Part shown: positions 50,177 to 58,892 of the stretch, in pieces
Numbering within the stretch: the first letter of the stretch is position 1
Layout of the letters: every line of letters begins with the position of its first letter
Source: Stentor roeselii
Taxonomy: Eukaryota; Ciliophora; Heterotrichea; Heterotrichida; Stentoridae
Length of the DNA stretch: 64,000 nt
Direction of reading: 5' to 3'
Assembly: GCA_006503475.1 (NCBI GenBank)
Contig: RSEH01000127.1
Span: 62,001 to 126,000 of the forward strand
The notes under the pieces: generated by a model
Databases searched by the model: none
The model's input: the letters and a program-made list of their open reading frames with translations, nothing else
What the model was told of the DNA's origin: nothing
Translations under genes and position numbers: made by a program

Positions 50177-52996
50177 TTATCTATCAAAATCTTCAAATCC
50201 TTGACTCGAAAAGAAGTTCTTGATATTTTCATTAAAGCCTCCCGTGAATGAAAATTCAGTGACTCCTTCAATTATCTGAGCTTTTCCTTTAACTTTCTTG
50301 CCCTGCACTTTTTCATTGACTCTGAACTTTCCTTCAGGGAACTGAGCCTTTAGCACTCCTTCAAGAGCACTGAAGTCGATGAGATCTTTTCTTCCAGAAA
50401 GTCCATACAAAAAGTTGTTTCCAAAGAAAACAATTACTTTTCCTTTAGCCTTCAATCCTTCTGAATGTTCTTTCAAAAATGAGAAATAAATTGTTGGGTC
50501 AGGCTGATCACTACTAACAAACACCTTACTCAAGCTATTATCATTCAAACACCCCCTAACAATAAGAGCTAAAAGTTTTTCCTTCTGTTTCCTATTCGCA
50601 TCATCAAGTCTTTTATAATCCTGAAAGAACCTTTCAGCAGTAGGAACGACTTCATTCAAAGATATTTTCCAGATCTTACACAAATGATGAAGAATTCCAT
50701 CCTCCTCATTAAGCCTAGCAATAGCTTTTTCCCCAGCAACATAATTAAGCCTGACAATCCCATCAGAAATTCGATGAGACTTCAAAAGTCTAATCCACCC
50801 GACTTCCGCAGTATTATCACAATGCGTTCCACAGCAAGCTTCAGTATCAGTTCCCTCAATATTAACAACTCTCAAGTTATTTCCAGGTACAATCCCTCCC
50901 TGATAAAGAGAAAATCCATATTGAAGTTCAGCTTCTTTCTTATTCATAAAAAACTTGTTAATATTTGTGCAGTTCGAAATGATTCGATTGGCTTCATTTT
51001 CAACAGCAAGTTCTTCCTCATGAGTCAAAGACCGATAATGAGTGATGTCGAGATGAGCGCTTTCAGTGGTCTTTTTCGCTCCATTTTGCCAGACATGAGG
51101 ACCCAGGACTCGCCGACAAGAGGCGAAAACAATGTGAGTCGCGGTGTGATGGTTTCGTAGTTGCTTCCTTCGGTCAAAGTCAATGTGTCCCGTGACTTCT
51201 GACCCTGCAGGAGCTTCCACTGCGCGGTCTAAAATATGTAAAACACAATGACCTACTTTTTCCACGTCCTTTACTTGGAACTCTTCCCCAGCGACGATGA
51301 TTTTTCCAGTGTCATGGTCCTGTCCTCCTGAAAACGGGTAAAAAGCGCTTTGGTCAAGAATGAGAATATTTCTAACTCCATTTTGAGTGACATTCGGAAG
51401 GACTTCAACGACTTTTGCATTGAAAGTTCTCATATTATGGTCCTGGTAATACAAGTTTTTAGTTTCAGGAAGATGAGCAGTGTTGTATAAAATAGCTTCA
51501 GGAGCTTTTGTGCTTTGTTCTTGTCGATACGCGATTTGGTAGTACAAGTCTCCTGGAATAGCCAGGCCTGAGATTTCGTGGACCCTGTCAGCAGGAATGC
51601 CCCAAGACGTGATCGCGATGATCCAGTCGTCGATGGTGAGTTGTTTATTCTTGTTCTTACTTAACAGCTTTGTCAGTTTTTCCTTCTGGTCTTTGTCAGT
51701 CTGGATCCACCTGTCGTACTCGACCTCGATGATAGACCTGAAGCTTTTGTACTCTTTGAACTCGCCGTAAATGCCCTGAAGGTCCTGCTTGTGCATCTGG
51801 AACAACTCGATAAGTCCGTCCATTTGAAGCTTGTCCCACCAGTTGTTTTTCTTTAAAAGTGCAAAAACTCGACGGAGAATATTTCGAACATTGGCTCCTC
51901 CTCCGACATTAGAAGGAAGACTTCCATCTTCTACAATCATCAAGACACTTCTGGTATGGTCAAGGACGATGTACATGTCTTTTATAGGAGCAATTGCGTT
52001 TTTCACTGTTTCAACAGGCAGGTTTATTAAGGACGCGATTTCTGACCAGGTCTTGTCGATGTCTTCAACCTCGTCGATGTTTAGTCTACATGAAAGCGGG
52101 CCGAATTTTTCCCAGACTTCAGTATTGACCTTGATATCTAATTTTGCAGAGAGCCATTCAAAAGCTGAAGCGAAAACATCCATGTAACTGGTTGGGGATC
52201 CGTTAATAAGCCAAGGAATCCTCTCGAGTCCGATTCCAGTGTCGATGACTTTAACGGGTAATTCTTCTCTAGATCCATCGGGAAATGTTTTATACTGCAT
52301 AAAGACCATATTTCCAACTTCCAGTCCTCCTATGAAGTACTCAACACAAGGCCCCAAATTACCTCCTCCAGCCCAGACATCTTCGATAAGTGTGATTTCG
52401 TCGGGGTCGATCATAAGTTCGTCTATGAGCCACCTCAAGTTGAACTCTACACATTCTTCTTTAAAGAACACGAACTTGTCAGGCCTGTTGAAGACCTGAA
52501 TGCCGAGCATGATGAATCCAGAATAATGCCTTCCAGTTAATCCGATATTATCCAAATCATTGAACCTGACACAGAACTGTGGGCAAATGAGAGGATTGGC
52601 AGGAGGGTCCATCTCGCCAGTGACGCAATAAGGCTGAAAGCAATAAATCCCTGCCGCGACGTACTCAACATCATTTCTCCATCGGGCCACAACGGGATAT
52701 CTTTCAATCGCTGTGCATGGAATCCTCGCAGATGTGAAGGACCGACGAAAGCCTTCCCAGGCCTCCGCGTAAGAAATCTTCGGACCTGTCCTGCCCTTGC
52801 CTGTTCCAACGCCGATGAACTTGTAAGAGCCTTCGCAGTTTGAGTCTCCACAAGTCTCTTTACTTGAAGTGTGACGCCAGAAATTCGCTCCACATTTTAT
52901 GCACTGAGAACGAGAGAAACCAAACTTCGAGAACACTGTTGTTGGGTAGAACTGGTCAGGGTTCTTTGCAAACTCGGGCTTTGCTAAGTTTTTCAT
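50177..52996 (-). CDS. ALARS: Alanyl-tRNA synthetase, archaeal type
   Basis: The 939-residue enzyme charges tRNA-Ala. It has the archaeal form. An N-terminal zinc element CIKCGANFW...CGDSNC (C32, C35, C49, C54) precedes the class II core with PPANPLICPQFCVRFNDLDN, RHYSGFIM and GGGNLGP. The editing domain has HHTATH near residue 614 and CCGTHC near 722. HVWQNGAKKTTESAHLDITHY is the archaeal, not bacterial or mitochondrial, signature. Typical eukaryotic cytosolic AlaRS is of the bacterial type. The frame is single-exon with an ATG start, and base use looks like its neighbours. No second AlaRS is in the window. Confidence 0.95.
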   Translation of the reverse strand: MKNLAKPEFAKNPDQFYPTTVFSKFGFSRSQCIKCGANFWRHTSSKETCGDSNCEGSYKFIGVGTGKGRTGPKISYAEAWEGFRRSFTSARIPCTAIERYPVVARWRNDVEYVAAGIYCFQPYCVTGEMDPPANPLICPQFCVRFNDLDNIGLTGRHYSGFIMLGIQVFNRPDKFVFFKEECVEFNLRWLIDELMIDPDEITLIEDVWAGGGNLGPCVEYFIGGLEVGNMVFMQYKTFPDGSREELPVKVIDTGIGLERIPWLINGSPTSYMDVFASAFEWLSAKLDIKVNTEVWEKFGPLSCRLNIDEVEDIDKTWSEIASLINLPVETVKNAIAPIKDMYIVLDHTRSVLMIVEDGSLPSNVGGGANVRNILRRVFALLKKNNWWDKLQMDGLIELFQMHKQDLQGIYGEFKEYKSFRSIIEVEYDRWIQTDKDQKEKLTKLLSKNKNKQLTIDDWIIAITSWGIPADRVHEISGLAIPGDLYYQIAYRQEQSTKAPEAILYNTAHLPETKNLYYQDHNMRTFNAKVVEVLPNVTQNGVRNILILDQSAFYPFSGGQDHDTGKIIVAGEEFQVKDVEKVGHCVLHILDRAVEAPAGSEVTGHIDFDRRKQLRNHHTATHIVFASCRRVLGPHVWQNGAKKTTESAHLDITHYRSLTHEEELAVENEANRIISNCTNINKFFMNKKEAELQYGFSLYQGGIVPGNNLRVVNIEGTDTEACCGTHCDNTAEVGWIRLLKSHRISDGIVRLNYVAGEKAIARLNEEDGILHHLCKIWKISLNEVVPTAERFFQDYKRLDDANRKQKEKLLALIVRGCLNDNSLSKVFVSSDQPDPTIYFSFLKEHSEGLKAKGKVIVFFGNNFLYGLSGRKDLIDFSALEGVLKAQFPEGKFRVNEKVQGKKVKGKAQIIEGVTEFSFTGGFNENIKNFFSSQGFEDFDR

Positions 52997-53158
52997 TTCC
53001 TATGGAGATTTTACCTTTGCCGTCAGAGTTTTGATCGTAGCTTCTGCTGCCATATTTATAGATGACCACTGTCGGGAGAGTAGCTTGAAGATACGCATTT
53101 ATTTGGATATGGAGGAATTTTGGGTTTTTTTGGGGATTTTGGGAAGGTTGAGAAGGCT

Positions 53159-53280
53159 GGATTGGATTAAAGGGATGGAGGTTGAGGGATTTGGATTTTT
53201 TGGGATTAGGAAGAAGCTTGGATTGGATTAAAGGGGATGAAGATGGAGGGATTTTGGGTTTTTTGGGATTTGGAATGAAT
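53159..53280. repeat. 61-bp tandem repeat, two copies plus remnant
   Basis: Two copies start at 53159 and 53220 with GGATTGGATTAAAGG and both contain GGGATTTNGGNTTTTTTGGGATT. A third, shorter match lies upstream near 53106-53140. The strand is strikingly G-rich and C-poor. It sits between the starts/ends of AlaRS and the first kinesin and is not coding. Confidence 0.75.
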
Positions 53281-53286
53281 TTTTTA

Positions 53287-56136
53287 TTATGGATTCGATC
53301 TTTTTATCATTATTGATTGTCTTCTTGGATCGTTTACCATGTTTCCTCCCATTATTACCTTTTGGATGTTGAAAGCGACTGACCTTCTTGGGTTAAAGTT
53401 TGCACAAGGTTGGACTGTTTCTTCATAAAGCTTGTTTTTTTCTATCAGGAGTTCATTTTGGTCTTTAAGGTTCTGGATTTCTTTCTTGTATTTTTTATTA
53501 ATTTCTTTTTTCTCTGCTAGTTTCTTTTGAGTGAATTCGAAGTTGATTTTCATTTCATCAAAAGCGTTTTTTTCTTTCATCAAGTTGAAATTAAGGTCTT
53601 GTATCTGATTCTGCAAGTCAATAGCATTTGAAAAGGTTTCCTTCTGCTGAACAGACATTCTTCTCTGGACATTATTGATTAAATCCTTCTGAGAATCCAT
53701 TGCCATTTCAAGTTGCAGTACTTTTTCAATGCGATTATTGAGATCATTCATGATATCTTCTTTTTCCTTTATCCAAAGACCTCTTTCATGTTCTAGTTTC
53801 GCTTTAAAGAACTCATCATTTTGTCTGATCTTTTCTTCAATTGACAAAAGTGAATTTTTCACAGTTTCTTCATGATTTTCTTCAAGTTTAATAATATAAT
53901 CGTTAAGTTCAGTTTTTTCCTTTTTCAGGTTTTCTATTTCTTCAATCAAATTAACTATTTCAGACTTCTTTAAACTCAACTCCTCTTCAAAGGCCTTCAA
54001 AAGGTCTGACTCTTTATCTTGATTTTCTTGTAAACAAGTAGAAAGACTTGCAACTCTTTCATATAACATCTCGATTTCTTCTGAATCAGGCGAAACCTGC
54101 GGTTTCGCTGCGAAACTCATGGAAATCGCCCTGGAAGGAGCAAAGTCTTTTTTTTCTAGTTCTTGCTTTAGCCTGTCATTAACAAGTTCGAGTTGAATCA
54201 TTTTTTGATTACGACTGTTGAGGTCGTTCAAGATGTTTTCCTTTTCTTTTGTCCAGACAGCTTTTTCATGTAAAAGTTTCGCTTTAAAGTATTCTTCATT
54301 TTGCCTGATTTTCTCTTCAGTGGTTAAAAGTGAGTTTTTCACAGCTTCTTCATGGTTATGTTCAAGTTGTTGAATGTAGTTGTTCAAAGAAACTTTTTCT
54401 TTTTTTAGGTTTTCGAGGTTTTCAAATAGTTTTTTCATTTCAGAGTTTTTTAAACTAAGCCTTTCTTCATAGTTCTTGACAAGGTCTGACTCTTTTTCAT
54501 GACTTTCTTTTAAACTGCTGGAAAGACTTGCAACTTTAGCGTAAAGCATATCAATTTCTTCTGAATCCGGGGAAAGTACAGGGCTTACTGCGAAACTCAT
54601 GGAAATCGCTCTTTGTGGAACGAAGTCTTTTTTATCTAGTTCTTGTTTTAGCTTTGAAATAGTTTCTGACTTGCTTCTAGATTCACTTTCAGCGTTAAGG
54701 ACTTTTCTCATCAGTTCTTCCTGAGTCTTTTCCAGTTTTTCCTTAACCATGATCTGCCTCTCAATAAGGGACTCCTGGTCTCTAAGAGTTTCTTCAAGTG
54801 ATTCATATTTTTCATTAAGTTCCCTATTTTCATTCTCAAGTCTAACCTGACTATTTTCCAAATCTTTTACCTCTCCCTCCAAGATTTTATTATCCAGTAG
54901 CATTTTTTCATTATTTTGTTTAAAAAAGTCGATTTTTTCTTTATATTCCTGGATTTCTGACATGATCTCTTCCATATCTGCGGTATTCGCAGAGAGATTC
55001 GGAAGGACCAACTCGACTCCAAGCTCGCCCTTGAGTCTTGCTTCAAGGTTCCTTATAATCAAGTTTTTTCCTTCGAGGTCTTCCTGTGTCCTGGCGAGCA
55101 TTAATTTAAGTTCAGCGACAGTAAACTCTCTATTCACCTTCGCTTTATTTTTAATGGACTTTGCACGAAGACCGAACTTTAAAGTGCTGACAGTTTCAGC
55201 TTCATTGAAAGGGGAAGGAGAACAAGTGATTATCAGGGCAGTCTTTGAGTTGCCTCCTAAAGAGTCCTGAAGAATACGGGTCAACTTCGAGTCTCGATAA
55301 GGAATATGACTTGATTTACCGTCAGTCAAGTTATTGATGACCAGTCCAAGAGTCGTCAAACTTTTGTTGATATTTTTCGCTTCTTCTAACCTTTGACCAG
55401 CGGCTCCAGTCTTTCCAACTTTTTCAGACCCGGCAAGATCAACAAGAAAAAGTTTTCCTTTTTTACTTGACAGGTCTTTAGTGTTGGTCTGGTTGACAGT
55501 AAGGATGAACAATGAATGGCTTCTAGAACTTCCTGCATTCATATTGGTGAAAGCGACTTCTCTATTTTTAGTCCCAAGATTCATCAGTTCATAGACATCA
55601 TCTTCAGAAGCTACTCCACATTCAGTAAGACCTTCAATATAAACACCTGTTGTTTTATTTTCATGGATTTTTAGGTTGTTTTTTTTAGGATCTATCAAAT
55701 CCTTGATTTTTTCTAGATAGATCTCGCAGTAAGAGATCTTTAAAACGAATTCTGAAGTTTCTAAAGATGAACGAATGGTGTTGAAGACTGTTTCGACCAT
55801 TCTAGGAATTATTCCTTTTAAGTCTCTACTGCTTGGACCTGCTCCCATCATTGTGAAGGTCTTGCCTGAAGAGGTTTGGCCGTAGGCGAAGACTGTTCCG
55901 TTGAAACCTTGCATCACGGAGTCGACTATTGGACGAGCTGAGATGTTGTAGATTTCTTGTTGGGAGCAAGAGGGTTGAAAGACCTTGTCGAAAGTGTATT
56001 GGGTGTTCGGGTTGTCGTTTGGAATCTTTAAGCTCGTGTCTGATATGAACTCCATGCATAGGTCGGAGCCTCGTTGTTTTTCTGAATCGTTTAGAGGACG
56101 GAATCGGCAGATTACTTTTATGTTGACTTCTTCCAT
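53287..56136 (-). CDS. Kinesin motor protein, copy 1
   Basis: The 949-residue protein has an N-terminal motor (about 5-340), closest by eye to kinesin-1. It has IKVICRFRPLN, P-loop GQTSSGKT (86-93), switch I SSRSH and switch II DLAGSE, and ends its motor RAKSIKNKAKVN. The stalk is coiled coil and contains a 160-residue internal duplication, each half opening RAISMSF (R509 and R669). The C-terminus reads NIQKVIMGGNMVNDPRR, shared with copy 2. It lacks the classic kinesin-1 IAK tail, so light-chain regulation is doubtful. It moves cargo along microtubules; cargo is unknown. It is the intact, least AT-rich member of the triplet. Confidence 0.93.
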   Translation of the reverse strand: MEEVNIKVICRFRPLNDSEKQRGSDLCMEFISDTSLKIPNDNPNTQYTFDKVFQPSCSQQEIYNISARPIVDSVMQGFNGTVFAYGQTSSGKTFTMMGAGPSSRDLKGIIPRMVETVFNTIRSSLETSEFVLKISYCEIYLEKIKDLIDPKKNNLKIHENKTTGVYIEGLTECGVASEDDVYELMNLGTKNREVAFTNMNAGSSRSHSLFILTVNQTNTKDLSSKKGKLFLVDLAGSEKVGKTGAAGQRLEEAKNINKSLTTLGLVINNLTDGKSSHIPYRDSKLTRILQDSLGGNSKTALIITCSPSPFNEAETVSTLKFGLRAKSIKNKAKVNREFTVAELKLMLARTQEDLEGKNLIIRNLEARLKGELGVELVLPNLSANTADMEEIMSEIQEYKEKIDFFKQNNEKMLLDNKILEGEVKDLENSQVRLENENRELNEKYESLEETLRDQESLIERQIMVKEKLEKTQEELMRKVLNAESESRSKSETISKLKQELDKKDFVPQRAISMSFAVSPVLSPDSEEIDMLYAKVASLSSSLKESHEKESDLVKNYEERLSLKNSEMKKLFENLENLKKEKVSLNNYIQQLEHNHEEAVKNSLLTTEEKIRQNEEYFKAKLLHEKAVWTKEKENILNDLNSRNQKMIQLELVNDRLKQELEKKDFAPSRAISMSFAAKPQVSPDSEEIEMLYERVASLSTCLQENQDKESDLLKAFEEELSLKKSEIVNLIEEIENLKKEKTELNDYIIKLEENHEETVKNSLLSIEEKIRQNDEFFKAKLEHERGLWIKEKEDIMNDLNNRIEKVLQLEMAMDSQKDLINNVQRRMSVQQKETFSNAIDLQNQIQDLNFNLMKEKNAFDEMKINFEFTQKKLAEKKEINKKYKKEIQNLKDQNELLIEKNKLYEETVQPCANFNPRRSVAFNIQKVIMGGNMVNDPRRQSIMIKRSNP
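53680..54640 (-). repeat. 480-bp in-frame duplication in kinesin stalk
   Basis: The motif codons at 54112-54132 and 54592-54612 stand exactly 480 bp apart. The flanking 160 residues align in order: KKDFxPxRAISMSF, SPDSEEIxMLY, KESDL, EKIRQN, FKAKL, KEKExIxNDLN. Divergence is moderate, so the duplication is not recent. Confidence 0.85.
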
Positions 56137-56407
56137 TTACAAGATTTTTTATGGAAAATGGAGTTTTAGGTGGGATTTTGGAGTATTGTAGTTGAATTAT
56201 TAATGGATTCAAAGAAGGTTTGTGGTGGATGTTTGAGATGTTGATTAGGGATTTTATTGGAGTTGGATGTGGTTAATAAATTGTGAATGGTTTATATAAT
56301 TTAGGTGGAGTAGTTTTGAAGAGTGATTATTGGATTTTTTTGGATTGATATTGTTAGAGCTCTAGAAAATGGTTAAGTATTATGGGATAAATATTCTAAG
56401 GATTAAT

Positions 56408-58600
56408 CTAATTTCTAGGGTCTAGTAATTTGGTACCTCCTAAAATCACTCTCTGAATATTATTAGGGTGAATAACTCTCCATGACTTTTTATACTTGAA
56501 AACTTCAGCTTCCAATTTTTTCACCTCTTCATTTAATTTTCTTACGTTGTCTTCTAGATTATATCGATCTTCATTAGCTTTTTTAAGATTATTTTGAATG
56601 ATTTCTGATTCAATTTCAGCTTCTTTACGCTCACGTTTTTCATTCATCAGTAAACGATTCAATTTATGTATTTTGTTTTGTAATTGCAAATTCTTTGAAG
56701 AGTTTTCTAATTGCTCTAAAGTTATGTTTTTACTTTCATTATTTTCTTCTAATTGTTTCACCCTTTCTTCACTTTTTTTTAAGCTATTTAAAATGTCCTC
56801 TTTTTCCTTAAGCCATTCTTGTTTTTCAATTTCAAATCTTTTTTGCAAGTTTTGTTGAATGATTATTACTTTTTCTTGATCTTTAACTTGTGAAAGGTTT
56901 TCACTAAAAACTTGATCAAGACTATCTCTATATTTTTTTAAATTTTCTTGACAATCAATAAATTTTTTAGATATTTCATTAGCTTCTAACTCTTTTTTAT
57001 TGATTTTCTCATAGTAATCATTTTTAAGTTTTTCGTTAGTTGTTCTTAATTCCTTATTTTCAGTTTCCAAATTTTTATTTTTTTCTTCAAGTAAATCAAG
57101 GTCGTTCTTGTTTACTTGAACTATATTATTCAATACAAAGTTCATAGAAATCGATCGAGTTGAAGCATAAATCTTTTTATTCAGATCTTGTCTTAATTTC
57201 ATGATTGTTTCTTTTTGAGATTTTGAGTCTTCTATCAAATTTAGCTCATTTTCACTCAACTTTTCATTCATTTCTTTAAGATTTTTATTTAAGACTTCAT
57301 ATCTTTCTAGTTCCATTTGAAATTTTTTTGTAATTTTTTCTACTTTTTGATTATTCTCTTCTTTGAGTTCTGATATTTGTTGATTTAGAACTTTTTTTTC
57401 TTCTTCCAATTCATTTTTTTCATTTATAAGGTCATTGTTTAAATTCTTTAAATCCTTATTTTCATTGATAATTGCATCATCATCTGTTTTTGCGATAGAA
57501 TTTTCTTCAGCCTCACCATTTTTTGATTTAAGTTGTGTAATTTCTTTTTCATATTCAAGTATTTTATGTTTTAATACTGCCACAGATTCTTCGATATTTA
57601 CTTTCGCAATATTGATGATAGTTTTAGCCCGTTTTCCAAAATTTAAGGTACTTATTGTCTCTGCCAAGTTTGACTGTGCAGGAGAACAAGCTATGATTAG
57701 TGATGTTTTTGAATTACCCCCTAATGAATTCATTAATATCTTAGTAATCATTGATTCGCGATAAGGAACATGAGCAGGATTCGGACCTTCAGTTAATTTA
57801 TTAATAACCATTCCTAAGGTACTCAAGCTTTGATTAATTTTTATTGCTTCTTCTGCTCTTTGTCCTGTTGCTCCAGTTTGTTTGAGTTTTTCAGATCCGG
57901 CTAAGTCAACTAAATAAAGTTTTCCTTTCTTACATTGTGATTGTTGAGAGCTTTTTTGAATGACTGTAATTGAAAATATTGCATGACTTCTTGAGCTGGT
58001 TTCATTCATATTAGTTTTTTTTGTAGTTCTATTTTCAAATCCATCACGCATTAAATCTAAGATTTGATGTGGTTCACTAATTTCAATTTCTGAGAGATTT
58101 TCTATGTAAAATCCAAGTAAGCTACTATGTCTTATGTTTAGATTTGATTTTGATGAATTTAGCAAATCTTTAATTTTTTCCATGTAAATTTCGCAAAATG
58201 ATACCTTTAGTTCAAAACTGATTGATTTGTCACAGTTTCCAATTGAACTGAAGACTGTTTCAACCATTCTTGGGATTATTCCTTTTGTTTCTTCGGTTGG
58301 TTTGTTTGGACCCATCATGGTGAAAGTCTTTCCTGAAGATGTCTGTCCGTAAGCTAAAACAGTTCCGTTAAAGCCTTTCATGACGGACTCAACTATTGGC
58401 TTTGCTGAGAAATTGTAAACATCGGCCTGGCTGGCTTCTGGCCTGAAGACCTTATCGAATGCAAAAGGATTGGTTATGATGTTTTGTGGAACTTGAACTG
58501 AATCATCTCCGATGAATTCAGGTGCTATTTTCGATTCTTCTTGTTCTTCTTTAGGAATTAAGGGCCTGAATCTGCAGATTACTTTGATTCTTTCTCCCAT
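56408..58600 (-). CDS. Kinesin motor protein, copy 2
   Basis: The 730-residue protein is a full-length tandem relative of copy 1. Its motor has IKVICRFRPL, GQTSSGKTFTMMG, SSRSHAIF and DLAGSEKL. The stalk coiled coil is shorter and carries one RSISMNF motif (57137-57157, residue 482) instead of two. The C-terminus NIQRVILGGTKLLDPRN matches copy 1's tail. The gene is more AT-rich than copy 1, with long Lys/Glu/Asn runs. All key motor residues are intact, so it should be active. The start is the first ATG. Confidence 0.92.
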   Translation of the reverse strand: MGERIKVICRFRPLIPKEEQEESKIAPEFIGDDSVQVPQNIITNPFAFDKVFRPEASQADVYNFSAKPIVESVMKGFNGTVLAYGQTSSGKTFTMMGPNKPTEETKGIIPRMVETVFSSIGNCDKSISFELKVSFCEIYMEKIKDLLNSSKSNLNIRHSSLLGFYIENLSEIEISEPHQILDLMRDGFENRTTKKTNMNETSSRSHAIFSITVIQKSSQQSQCKKGKLYLVDLAGSEKLKQTGATGQRAEEAIKINQSLSTLGMVINKLTEGPNPAHVPYRESMITKILMNSLGGNSKTSLIIACSPAQSNLAETISTLNFGKRAKTIINIAKVNIEESVAVLKHKILEYEKEITQLKSKNGEAEENSIAKTDDDAIINENKDLKNLNNDLINEKNELEEEKKVLNQQISELKEENNQKVEKITKKFQMELERYEVLNKNLKEMNEKLSENELNLIEDSKSQKETIMKLRQDLNKKIYASTRSISMNFVLNNIVQVNKNDLDLLEEKNKNLETENKELRTTNEKLKNDYYEKINKKELEANEISKKFIDCQENLKKYRDSLDQVFSENLSQVKDQEKVIIIQQNLQKRFEIEKQEWLKEKEDILNSLKKSEERVKQLEENNESKNITLEQLENSSKNLQLQNKIHKLNRLLMNEKRERKEAEIESEIIQNNLKKANEDRYNLEDNVRKLNEEVKKLEAEVFKYKKSWRVIHPNNIQRVILGGTKLLDPRN

Positions 58601-58892
58601 TATAATAGTTATAAATTAGTGAAATATGTAGAACTATCTTAGCAATTTAAATAAACTTTTAGTTTGTATAATATATTTCAAATATTCATGTTGGGTTTAA
58701 ATAATCTCGTGAAATAATATTTGGATTCTAAGCCTTTTTAGACAATACTTGATTTTGGATATAATTGCAAAGCTTTGATATATTGTTAAGCTATTTTTCA
58801 AACTAATCAATTTTCTTTAACAATATATTCCCTTACTTATATCATAAAAAACTACCTAAGACATAATAATGATTTGATATAAACTATTAATA

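Noticed and set aside
50684-51160. 158-codon open frame antisense to AlaRS
   Set aside because: It is a shadow of the conserved AlaRS editing region.
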